Shown in pieces: positions 47,449 to 59,227 of a DNA stretch of 64,000 nt (its first letter is position 1; each line of letters begins with the position of its first letter). The notes under the pieces are model-generated. The model was not told where the DNA came from, searched no databases, and saw nothing but the letters and a program-made list of their open reading frames with translations. Source of the stretch: Atherinomorus stipes (lineage: Eukaryota; Chordata; Actinopteri; Atheriniformes; Atherinidae); assembly GCA_023101725.1 (NCBI GenBank), contig JALJCO010010310.1, positions 248,675 to 312,674 on the forward strand. The letters are read 5' to 3'. A program made the position numbers and the translations under genes.

Positions 47449-48864
47449 CAACTGTGTGAAAAAGTGTTTCCTCCTTCCTGGTTTCTTATTTTTTGCATGT
47501 TTGTCACACTTAAATGTTTCAGATCAAACAAATTTAAATGTGAGACAAAGATAACACAAGTAAACACAAAATGCAGTTTTTAATAAAGATTTTTATTAGT
47601 AAGGGGTAAAAATCCAAACCTCCATGTTCCTGTGTGAAAAAGTGATCTTCCCCTAAACCTAATAACTGGTTGTTCCACCTTAGCAGCAACAACTGCATCA
47701 AGCGTTTGTGATAACTGGCAGTGAGTCTTCTACAGCGCTGTGGAGGAATTTTGTTCCACTCATCTTTGCAGAATTGTTGTAATTCAGCCACATTGGAGGC
47801 TTTTCCAGCATGAACCGCCTTTTTAAGGTCATGCCACAGCATCTCAATGGGATTCAGGTGGGGGTTTTGACTAGGCCACTCCAAAGTCTTCATGTTGTTG
47901 TTCTTAAGCCATTCAGAGGTGGACTTGCTGGTGTGTTCTGGATCATTGTTCTGCTGCAGAACCCAAGTGCGCTTCAGCTTGAGGTCACCAACAGATGGCC
48001 GGACGTTCTCCTTCAGGATTTTTTGGTAGAAGCAGAATTCATGGTTCCATTTACCACAGCAAGTCTTCCAGGTCCTGAAGCAGCAAAACAGCCCCAGACC
48101 ATCACACTACCACCACCATGTTTTACTGTTGCTATGATGTTCCTTTTCTGAAATGCCGTGTTACTTTTACGCCAGATGTAATGGGACCTCCACCTTCCAG
48201 AAAGTTCCACTTTTGTCTCGTCAGTCCACAGAGTATTTTCCCAAAAGTCTTGGGGATCATCAAGATGCTTTCCGGCTAAACTGAGACGAGCCTTTATGTT
48301 CTTTTTGCTCAGCAGTGGTTTTGGTCTTGGAACTCTGCCATGCAGCCATTTTTGCCCCCCAGTCTCTTTCTGATGGGGGAGTCATGAACACTGACCTTCA
48401 TTGAGGCAAGTGAGGCCTGCAGTTCTTGGATGTTGTTCTGGGGTCTTTTGTGACCTCTTGGATGAGTCGTCGCTGTGCTCTTGGAGTCATTTTGGTCGGC
48501 CGGCCCCTCCTGGGAAGGTTCACCACTGTTCCATGTTTTCACCATTTGTGGATAATGGTTCTCACTGTGGTTCTCTGGAGTCCCAAAGCTTTAGAAATGG
48601 CTTTGGAACCTTTTCCAGACTGATAGATCTCAATGACTTTGTTTCTCATTTGTTCCTGAATTTCTTTGGATGGCAGCATGATGTCTAGCTTTGGAGGATC
48701 TTTTGGTCTACTTCACTTTGTCAGGCAGCTACAGGTTAATGGAGGTTTGGATTGCCCCCCTTACTAATAAAAAACTTCATTTAAAAACTGCATGTTGTGT
48801 TTGTAATATTCGTGTGATGATCTGAAAGACATAAGTGTGACAAACACTTTTTCACACAACTGTG
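47449..48864 (-). mobile_element. Tc1-like transposon, second family
   Basis: The ends CAACTGTGTGAAAAAGTGTT and, inverted, CAGTTGTGTGAAAAAGTGTT define a copy of about 1.4 kb, a normal Tc1 length. The terminal repeats continue inward into gtcacactt-type sequence. The TA target is kept on the left and mutated on the right. The transposase is on the minus strand. Confidence 0.85.
47640..48679 (-). pseudogene. Tc1-like transposase pseudogene
   Basis: The start is the ATG at 48679 on the minus strand (MLPSKEIQEQMRNKVIEIYQ), followed by the first helix-turn-helix (SGKGSKAISKALGLQRTT) and an early stop after HKW near 48540. The second DNA-binding part survives in another frame (48309-48545). Further on, KHGGGSVMVWGCFAASGPG around 48100 is the strongly conserved Tc1 block between the first and second catalytic residues. 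EWPSQNPHLNPIEMLW at 47820-47880 holds the third catalytic E; the usual D of SPDLNP is H here. Stops and frameshifts make it inactive. Confidence 0.88.
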
Positions 48865-50837
<1,973 letters not shown>

Positions 50838-51251
50838 ATGGCTCAATGTTGCTGCTCTGTTCCATTGTGTTCATCTAATAAACAACGCCAGCCGTACCGA
50901 AGTTTTCATGGATTCCCGACTGAAAAGACACGAAGGAAGAAGTGGATGAAAGCGACTTGTCGGAGTGAAGGACCGAAATTTAAAATAAAACAAGGTTGCA
51001 CGTATGTCTGTAGTCGGCACTTCAATGATGCAGACTACACTACAGCTAGCGTTAGCAAGCTCGCGTTAGCTGACGTTACCAACTTTTCGCTTGTGAAAAC
51101 ATACAAGCGTCTGAAAACTGGGTCTGTACCCCCCCGTTTCCAGTGGAACAACTGGGGACTGCCAAAAAAAGGAGACGCTTTCAGATGCTTGTGTGTTTTC
51201 AGCCGCACAAAGTTAGGCACGTCATCAAGCTGGCTAATGCTAACCTGCTAA
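50838..51251 (+). CDS. THAP-domain reading frame (arm of a foldback element)
   Basis: The frame opens at an ATG and encodes a THAP zinc-finger domain, a sequence-specific DNA-binding module found in host THAP proteins and in P-element- and Kolobok-type transposases. Visible features in order: MAQCCCSVPLC with the first cysteine pair, the basic helix region with conserved W (RRKKWMKA, about residue 36), CSRHF giving the C-x2-H pair (about residues 58-61), and GSVPPRFQW, the AVPTLF-type box (about residues 94-102). All four presumed zinc ligands are present. After WGLP the frame runs into the loop and inverted arm of the element and ends without another domain. It may be a transposase exon or a captured host exon; expression is unknown. 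Confidence 0.6.
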   Translation: MAQCCCSVPLCSSNKQRQPYRSFHGFPTEKTRRKKWMKATCRSEGPKFKIKQGCTYVCSRHFNDADYTTASVSKLALADVTNFSLVKTYKRLKTGSVPPRFQWNNWGLPKKGDAFRCLCVFSRTKLGTSSSWLMLTC

Positions 51252-51905
51252 CACTACTGCGCAGACTGCCGGCCACAAACAAACGTGTGTCGTGTTATTA
51301 TAAAGTTCGGTCCTTCACCGCGGCGAATCGGTCGTTTTGATCCACTTCTTCCTTAGCATCACTTCAGTCTGGAATGAAAACTTGGCATTGGCGTTTATCC
51401 GATTTACAAAGTTTAACAGAGTAGTAGCTGGCGGACTACTGTTAGCAGGTTAGCATTAGCCAGCTCGATAACGTACCTAACTTTGTGCGGCTGAAAACAC
51501 ACAAGCATCTGAAAGCGTCTCCTTTCTTGGCAGTCCCCAGTTGTTCCACTGGAAACGGGGGGGTACAGACCCGATTTTCAGATGTTTGTGTGTTTTAAGA
51601 CGCACAATGTTAAGCACATCAGTAAACGCTAGCTGGCTAATGCTAGCATGCTGTGAAGTGCCGGTGTCGTGCCCCACCGGCGACAAACAAAAGTGTGTTT
51701 TATTATAAAGTTCGGCCCTTCACCGCGGCGAATCGATCGCTTTGATCCAGCTTTTGATCCAGTATCACTTCAGTTTAGAATGAAAACTTAAGTATGTTTG
51801 GAGTTTATCCGATTTAAACAGTATAACAGAGCAGGAACGGCTGTCGTTAACATGGCCCGGAAGAGGAAGTGTCAAAATACCGGGAACTTCCGGTAAGCGT
51901 GATAA
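50838..51905. mobile_element. THAP-derived foldback elements, two overlapping palindromes
   Basis: 50838-51190 is the THAP sequence in forward orientation. 51190-51420 is an inverted copy in decayed form (tataaagttcggtccttcacc, then atccgattt). 51425-51905 is a second copy in reverse orientation, ending with the family terminus CTTCCGGTAAGCGTGATAAT then CCCCTA. The left terminus of the composite is not found. It abuts a fragment of MITE family C. Confidence 0.7.
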
Positions 51906-52020
51906 TCCCCTATATTCCTCCATACTGCTCGTCCAATGTAATCCAAGTGTCCTGAGTGGGTAGCGTCCAGAATTCACTCGAAACGACGTCATTTAGTAGA
52001 TTTTTAGAGTCTAAACAGGG
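51906..52020 (+). mobile_element. TTAA MITE family C, internal fragment
   Basis: The block from ttcctccatactgctcg to gagtctaaacag matches the interior of the copies at 6.75 and 56.83 kb. The terminal repeats are missing; the left edge meets the foldback terminus and the right edge a SINE. Confidence 0.6.
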
Positions 52021-52116
52021 TGTAAAATATTCCCAAGGACACAACGACACATGGCTGGGGGATCGGGATTCGAACCGCCGATCCTTCGATCACCTGAGCC
52101 ACAGCCGCCCCCCTGA
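52021..52116 (-). mobile_element. tRNA-derived SINE head
   Basis: On the minus strand GGCGGCTGTGGCTCAGGTGA contains a good A box and GGTTCGAATCC a perfect B box of the RNA polymerase III promoter, with tRNA-like spacing. The following TGTCGTTGTGTCCTTGGG is the tRNA-unrelated body of a common fish SINE. It is not a functional tRNA: the cloverleaf is not closed. Confidence 0.65.
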
Positions 52117-52159
52117 GACGCAGTATGCAGTGAGGATTCTCTCACCTAGCAGCCGCCGT

Positions 52160-53135
52160 GCACTCCAGCCACACTAAAATAATCTGTATAATTTACAGTG
52201 AAAAACTCAGCTGTGGTTGCCATTTCTTCCCCGTAAAATACAGTGAGAATGTAGAAGATATTACAGTATGGCAACCGTAAATTGTGCAGTACACAACTGT
52301 TATTTATTTACGGTATTTTCTTGCAATAATAACAGTAAAAACTAGGACTGGGAAAAAATATCGATACACTGACATATTGCGATATTTTCATATGCAGATT
52401 TCAAATTGATATTTAAAAACATGGTTTTTAAATATCTATTTTACCTACGAAATCTCGCGAGATTTCACGAAAACCTGCAAGATTTCGTAACAGAACGCCA
52501 AAATCTCGCAAGGCTCCGTTAGTAAAATAGATTGATGCCGCATTTTTAAAATATAGATATATCAGCTTATTAGAATATTATTAATATCGAAACATATTTT
52601 CCCTGCCCTACTTCAAAAGAAAAAAAAAATTTTTTCTAAAAAATATTTGTAAAATTTACAGTGAAAAGCCTATAAATTGTATAAATGCATAAATGTATAA
52701 ATTATTATGGTATGCTATTTTGGTAACTGTAACTTTAATAAAAAAACAGTTGTGGACTGCTAAAGTAAGTAAATAAGCTTTATTTATATAGCTCTTTTCA
52801 CAGACACAGTCACAAAATGCTTCACAATGATAAAACCTCAGAACATGTAAAAAGATAAAAACACTTAAGAACATAGAAACCGAAAAACATAAAACAATAT
52901 GTTAAAACAAAATCACACTTAGAGGTAGTTCATGGTAGTTTACTGCAAAAATAACAGTTAAATACTGAAAAACTGGCAGCTGCGGGTGCAGATTTTTACC
53001 GTAAAATCACAGTTCCAATGTAAAAGACATAATGGTATCCTGATTAAGCAACTGGGATTTTTACCACAAAATTTACAGTTTTTTACCGTAAAAATCACAG
53101 TTACAGTAAAATTTTACAGTTCACTCTGCATGGTA
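52160..53135. repeat. AT-rich repeat region with TTACAGT / ACCGTAAAA motifs
   Basis: The motifs tttacagtgaaaa, taccgtaaaa and acagtaaaa recur in both orientations on either side of the MITE at 52343. This is typical of a dispersed fish repeat interrupted by later insertions. 52776-52860 (tttatttatatagctctttt, cacagtcacaaaatgcttc) looks like the 3' tail of a LINE or SINE in minus orientation. Confidence 0.4.
52343..52610. mobile_element. hAT-like MITE with a CGCG palindrome
   Basis: The left end TAGGACTGGGAAAA and the reverse complement of the right end TAGGGCAGGGAAAA match at 12 of 14 positions. The interior contains the 16-bp palindrome AAATCTCGCGAGATTT at 52450-52465. No clear target duplication was found. 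Confidence 0.5.
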
Positions 53136-54575
53136 ATAAGCAGGAATAGATGATGGATAAACGGGTATTTGATCAGAACCATTTTTGAGTAAAAAAGCTG
53201 AAACGAACCCTGAAGCTCTTTCACCTCCATCAAAAAAGCATCCAAGGTCAAAGGTCAAGTTTGGACTCGTGCTACCTCCCCGCTGACTTTGACAGAAATG
53301 CGATGTGGTGGTATAAACTCTGAGAAAAGTGACGGTTTTTCAGATGCGCTGAAATCTGAGGCAGGTTGACACAAACACACACACACACTCATGCAAACAC
53401 ACACACACATGCTGCAGCATGAAATGTGAGAGCGTATTGATTGGCTCTCTGTCAGCTATCTCCTACTTTGCCCTCCATTCCTGACATGTTTGGAGATGGC
53501 TGTGAACTTAACAGACACCTTCATTCCTGCCATTTCACTCACACCCCCCTTTCCTTCTGTCTCCATCTCTTTTTGCTGCTCTATAGTACCAGTAAATTGC
53601 AGGATTGTTGCTGTGTACGCTGAGCTTATTGCTACATGCTTTAAAATGCACGGAGAAAAAGAAAGGAGTCATGCGGTTTGATGAATGTCACATTTCCTTA
53701 ACGAGTTCTAACTGCTTTTCTCTGGATTCGAGCTTGTTAAAAAGCCTCATAAGTGCACCCACCAAGGCACAAACTCAACAACGCAACAGTTTATCAAACT
53801 GATTTAAATGATAAATTAGAAAAACTTAACTTGCTGTAACAGTACTCTAGCTTCCCTGAGACCGCCACGGTTAAAGTGTTGGCAGGTTTTTAACATAAAC
53901 TTCTGCAGCTTTCTCTGACATGATGCTAAAACACAAAGAAGTTGAGGAGTAGAGCGACACTAAAATGTTTATTCTGCATTACGTTTGTTAAATTTTGAAT
54001 TAAATGTAGGAAAACATCCTGAAATTACAGTGTTATGCTACTGAAGTTAGAGAGCATGCTTAGCATCAGATATGAGTCTAAAACGGGCTTAACTGGTCAC
54101 ATTTGTACTGTTTGCAGGATGATGCTCATAGTTACGTGCAGCTGGGTGGAATTTCCTGCGGGGCAGCTACAGGGTCTTCAGCCAGGGACCACTGCTCATC
54201 ATTGTGTCACCCGCTTTGACCCCGTCTGTGTGATCCTACGTCATCGTACAGGGGTAAGCGGAGCACCGACACTGAGAAGCGTTCTTCACCAAACACGAAT
54301 ATGTGATGAGTTTGGAGTGACAGAATGTCACCGTAACGGAGGATATTTCAGACTGGGAAACATTTCCACCAGGACTGCGTCAGGTAACAGTTGCTCGTTT
54401 TTGGGCAGTTTCTGTTGGCCAAATAAATATTTGACTTATTGTTTTATAAGTGCTTCTAAATTCTGCCTAGAATGGACTGGTGAGATGTCCAAGGTTTACC
54501 TGACTGTTGCCTCGTAGCTTCTGGGTGGATGGATGGATGCATGTATGGTTCTACACACTGGGCTTTAGACATTAA
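53136..54575. other. unassigned sequence
   Basis: No gene or repeat is recognised. The longest frame, 160 codons at 54035-54517, has no recognisable domain, no low-complexity bias and no obvious splice context; it is reported here as unsupported. Confidence 0.35.
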
Positions 54576-54850
54576 GGCCCTGATTTACAAAGAATTCAAA
54601 TGATACCGCTAATATTGCTGATTAATAACGTGTGCTCTCTCTTCAGCGTTTGCGGGTGATCCACAAAGATTACACATGCAACCTGTAACAGGCGCAAACA
54701 GCAGGATTTAAATGACCACTGACTGAAGAACATGTGGTAAACGCAAAATGAAATTCGACCTTAGAGACATTAGTTCCAGAGATATATTATGAGGCAAATA
54801 AAGAATAGAAAATAAGATAAATATAACTATAAAATAAAAACAATGCAGCA

Positions 54851-54886
54851 ACGCAGGTCAGCAACTCTGAAGTTGCTGACCTGCGT
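54851..54886. repeat. perfect 16-bp hairpin with 4-nt loop
   Basis: ACGCAGGTCAGCAACT is followed by CTGA and then its exact reverse complement AGTTGCTGACCTGCGT. Confidence 0.9.
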
Positions 54887-55034
54887 GACAGGCAACCTCA
54901 AAAAATACCATTAGCAAAAAATAAAGAAAATAAAAAGACATAATTAATGTCGGCTTAAAGTAGCCTGATGCTGCAGGAGCAGATGCTCTGATTCATCTAA
55001 TAACCCATGTTAAACAGTGATGTTGATTGAATAC

Positions 55035-56197
55035 TAGGGATGGGCGATATGGACTAAAATGTATCACGATAATTTATCTCAGTTATCACTGTAACGATAA
55101 ATGACGATAAAAACTATCAGCAAAATATTTTGTATTCTAAATCTGTCACTAAATTCTGTCTTGAAAGCCCTACAAAATACTAGAAGCCACTAAACTATAT
55201 CAATTAAGTTCAAGTAGTACACCTGTACTGCAAAACTGTAGTGACACCAATCAAACAAGTCTGAAATATGAGACCAAATTCCACATTTATTCAAACGATG
55301 CAAACAGCAAAACTAACTTGGCTTATTAAAAAAACCAAAGTAATGCAACTGCAAACACAACCTGATAAATTGTCATCTCACGATAAAAACAATAAATTCA
55401 AATTGTTATAGGGGATTATCACGCTTACCGGAAGTTCCCGGTATTTTGACACTTCCTCTTCCGGGCCATGTTAACGACAGCCGTTCCTGCTCTGTTATAC
55501 TGTTTAAATCGGATAAACTCCAAACATATTTAAGTTTTCATTCTAGACTGAAGTGATACTGGATCAAAAGCTGGATCAAAGCGATCGATTCGCCACGGTG
55601 AAGGACCGAACTTTATAATAAAACACACGTTTGTTTGTCGCCGGTGGGGCACAACACCGGCACTTCACAGCATGCTAGCATTAGCCAGCTAGCGTTTACT
55701 GACGTGCTTAACTTTTTGCGTCTTAAAACACACAAACATCTGAAAATCGGGTCTGTACCCCCCCGTTTCCAGTGGAACAACTGGGGACTGCCAAGAAAGG
55801 AGACGCTTTCAGATGCTTGTGTGTTTTAAGACGCACAATGTTAAGCACGTCAGTAAACGCTAGCTGGCTAATGCTAGCATGCTGTGAAGTGCCGGTGTTG
55901 TGCCCCATCGGCGACAAACAAACGTGTGTTTTATTATAAAGTTCGGCCCTTCACCGCGGCGAATCGATCGCTTTGATCCAGCTTTTGATCCAGTATCACT
56001 TCAGTCTGGAATGAAAACTTAAGTATGTTTGGAGTTTATCCGATTTAAACAGTATAACAGAGCAGGAACGGCTGTCGTTAACATGGCCCGGAAGAGGAAG
56101 TGCCAAATGTTTCAACTTCCGGTAAGCGTGATAATCCCCTATTGTGGGGAATTTCTTTGACGATATATCGCACACGATAAAATATCGCCCATCCCTA
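55035..56197. mobile_element. hAT MITE, middle layer of the nest
   Basis: A perfect 8-bp duplication TTGAATAC lies at 55027-55034 and 56198-56205. Termini are TAGGGATGGGCGATATGG and, inverted, TAGGGATGGGCGATATTT. The interior is rich in ACGATAAAA. It is inserted in the Harbinger-like element and carries the THAP foldback at 55409-56141. Confidence 0.88.
55409..56141. mobile_element. THAP-derived foldback element, complete copy, inner layer of the nest
   Basis: The element is a near-complete palindrome of 733 bp: arms of roughly 330 bp (55409-55742 and 55808-56141) around a 65-bp centre. It begins TAGGGGATTATCACGCTTAC and ends with the inverse. Each arm contains a degraded THAP coding sequence, alignable to the intact frame at 50838 from its ATG through GTGAAGGACCGAA. 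The centre encodes the SVPPRFQWNNWGLP box. Frames of 64 codons on both strands are remnants. Confidence 0.82.
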
Positions 56198-56697
56198 TTG
56201 AATACATAATGAAAACTCGCCGTGTGGCCTGCACACCACATGAGAACTGATCCTGACCCGATGCTGCATGTCTGCAGTCCTGCAGCATCTTCCAGCCATC
56301 AGTGCACGGAGCTGCAGGTAACACCTGCTTTTCAGACGCGCTAAATTATGTGCAATTCTTTGTGCCGCACTGTCCGGTGCACAGAGAATAAATCACATTG
56401 TGTGTGCACAATGTGCACATTGCTGAGTTGTTTGCGTCGTCTCCTCCCAATATTTTGGGCGTTCTGGCATAAATGCTTAGATTGCATATTCGTCTACAGC
56501 AGACATGCAGAATGGGTAGCGGGGCTATTTTACCTGTTAAAAGGCGCAAACCTCCTTTTGCCCTGTTAGTAAATCGGTTCTGGTGGATGACTGCATGTGT
56601 AGTGAAGATAGCGCTTGTTTTAGTGCGCGCAAACCTTTCGCAAATCGGGGCCTAAATATCTTAATTGCAAACAAAAAAAGGAGTTTTCAACATTTAA

Positions 56698-57268
56698 AGG
56701 AGTAGTCCGCCCACAGAATGATGTAACTTTATCTTCCGATCAGGAAGCTTCTCGTTCCCCCCAACTTTCATATAATGGAGTTCACCGGGTCCGAGGCAAA
56801 AGGTCCATAAAAGTCCACAAAAACGTGTCAATATTCCTCCATACTGCTCATCCAATGAAATCCAAGTGTCCTGAGTGGGTAGCGTCCAGAATTTACTGGA
56901 AATGACATAATTTAGTAGATTTTTAGAGACTAAACAGTACTACATCTTACTTTCGCGAAGCACGCATATGCGCGTTCATGAAACTACACACTGTTTACAA
57001 TGTGCGACAGAGCTGCAGACAAACCGGGACAAACACAAGACGGTCCAAGAGAGGTTGGATATTGATTTAAAAGAAAGAAAGAAAGAGAGAGAGAGAACGC
57101 GCGATCTCGTCTGCCGCGGCTTCCGTAGTTTTGTGAACGTGCATCGGTGTTTGCAGGAGATGGGATGTAGTACTGATGTAGTACTGATGTAGTACTGTCC
57201 AGAGTCTTTCTCACCATGAGGGGGAAGTGGAAAATAAAGTTCCATCATTCTGTGGGTGGAATATTCCT
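56698..57268. mobile_element. TTAA MITE family C, copy 5
   Basis: TTAA lies at 56694-56697 and 57269-57272. Termini AGGAGTAGTCCGCCCACAGA and the inverse of the right end AGGAATATTCCACCCACAGA match. The interior matches the copies at 6.6 and 12.8 kb up to about 56945; its centre is inverted relative to copy 2. Confidence 0.72.
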
Positions 57269-57272
57269 TTAA

Positions 57273-58450
57273 AGTTGGGAAAATAAACTTCATCCTCAAA
57301 AAACTACTACTGATCAAAACTAGGTCCACAACTAAGAGGTGCTGCACCTTTCGCTGCATTTTTCAGTCAAACACAACCTTCAGGATCCAATGCAAAGCAC
57401 ACAATGCAAACACAACCCAAACAGTGTTTTAACCATCATTTTCAACAAAAGCCATAACTTTTTTCCTAATCTGGTTAAGTCGTCCTAATTTCATATCTGC
57501 CAGTGACTGCAATCATCACGCTGTTACAGCCTGAAGGATTTGTGGTGGAAAAAATGAGATCTGGGTGAAATGAAAGGGTGTAAGTACAGCACGGCAGAAC
57601 AAAGATGCCGTCTCTGACAGGAACGCATCAGGTGAAACAAGCATTTTGCTTTAGTTAACAGGTTTACCTCTAAGCCCTGCCTTTTACTGCTAATCTAGCG
57701 AAATGCATGCAGCAAAATTTCCTGTAAAACACGTTTGGAGGTGGTAATTTGTCATAGCCATTGTACAATTCTAAAAACGTTTCCTGTGGCTTTATGTTTG
57801 TTTGCTTTTCTATTCATGAGTCCGTGAGTGGGCTGCAGTGGTGCTCCCACCTCTCTGGTCACAGCTCTTGTGTTCTTTGTCTCCGGAGCTGGCAGTCGGT
57901 GTCAGTAAGACGAACAGATCGTGCTTTCTGACTGTTGACATGCCAATGTGTCTCAGTCATTTCTCTGTCTTTATCCTCCCTCATCTCGGCCTCCATCTCC
58001 CCTTCTCTCCATGAGATTAGGGATCAGTCTTGAGGAATGTGAGCTATAATTCTTCCAGACACGGTGAAACCAAATGGACTTGAAAAATTCTGAAACGATC
58101 GAAGCGTGAATATGTGATGGGGTAGAGGGTATGAAATGGGTGGAGCAGATCGTTTTTATTCTACTGTAATTTCTCTTCCAGCACCTCTTTTGATAACGCC
58201 CAGGCTCAGGAGTGCCCCCCCCCCCCCCCCCCGATGAGGAAATAAAATGTGAGAGACACTCAAAGGAACTTAAGACTCAGATATTGGCTTTTGCAAATCT
58301 AATGAGACTCGCTGGCAGTCCTGGTTCAGACAGAGCTGTATGTAAGAGAGGCCGTTCTCCCCCTCTGGCGAAAGAGTCGAGCCCCTGACATGAAAATACG
58401 ATTCAGCTTCAATGCAGATTCTCAGTGAAGTTGAAAATTGAAATTGAAAT
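57273..58450. other. unassigned sequence
   Basis: Nothing is recognised except an 18-base poly-C run at 58215-58232. Confidence 0.4.
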
Positions 58451-58570
58451 CAGATTCTAGCTTCTGTATCACATGATGGTGGTAGCCTATCAGATTCTAG
58501 CTTCTGTATCACATGATGGTGGTAGCCTATTAGATTCTAGCTTCTGTGTCACATGATGGTGGTAGCCTAT
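58451..58570 (+). repeat. 40-bp unit repeated three times
   Basis: The unit begins CAGATTCTAGCTTCTGTATC and ends GGTGGTAGCCTAT. The three copies differ at two positions, so the triplication is recent. A (GAT)n-like stretch follows at about 58575-58615. Confidence 0.95.
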
Positions 58571-58919
58571 CAGACGTGATGATGATGCTGTTAGTGATGA
58601 TGATGATGATGATGTTTTGTTGTCTTTCAGTGGTTTAATGCAGGTTATTGAACATTATGTTTTGGTAAATTTGTAATATAACTATTACATTTTCTATTTG
58701 AACATTTTCCACTTAATAAATGTGATTATTTTACTTCGTATATTATGTTATTTGAAAGAGGTTTTTTAATCGATTTTTGTTTGATTTTTTTCTTCACTAT
58801 AATTTATTATTGTTTAAAAGTATTTCTTTCCAGTACTTCTGTTCTCAGGTTTTACTTATATCTAATACCCTTGTATTCAAGATATTAATGCAAAATGTAC
58901 AATCATGTGATTTTCTTTT

Positions 58920-59018
58920 AAAGGACAAAAAGTATCGGTATCGAAATAGGTATTGATAAAGTACCATAAACTACTGGTATCGTCTCGCCATGAAAAATTT
59001 TGGTATCGCCCATCCCTA
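58920..59018. mobile_element. hAT MITE terminal fragment
   Basis: The right end TATCGCCCATCCCTA is the same terminus as the element ending at 56197. The opposite end was not located. Confidence 0.5.
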
Positions 59019-59227
59019 CTTGTGAACTGCCGAAAAGCCTTCGTAAGCTTTTCATCAGTATTTTAGCCTAGCTAGCGTGGCTAGTCTGGCTAACGTTGTG
59101 AACAACTGTGTAATCTGAACATTTGTGAGTTTTCTTCTCCGAGTCCTGTTGTTCCCTTTTCTCTGGTCCTTCCTCAGCAAGTCGGCATCTGACCCCCCTT
59201 GCTCTGAAGGGCTAGTTTCATACCCCC

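Larger units (their letters stand above)
54576..56652. mobile_element. PIF/Harbinger-like MITE, outer layer of a three-level nest
   Basis: TAA lies at 54573-54575 and 56653-56655. Termini are GGCCCTGATTTAC on the left and, reverse-complemented, GGCCCCGATTTGC on the right (11 of 13). Removing the 55035-56205 insertion leaves about 0.9 kb. No transposase is seen. The interior holds a perfect hairpin at 54851-54886. Confidence 0.7.

Noticed and set aside
52021..52116. A functional tRNA gene on the minus strand
   Set aside because: A and B boxes are present, but the acceptor and anticodon stems do not close and the body matches a SINE layout.
54035..54517. 160-codon plus-strand frame as a possible host exon
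   Set aside because: No domain, no codon or composition signal that I can recognise, and no supporting splice model. It stays listed only as unassigned.
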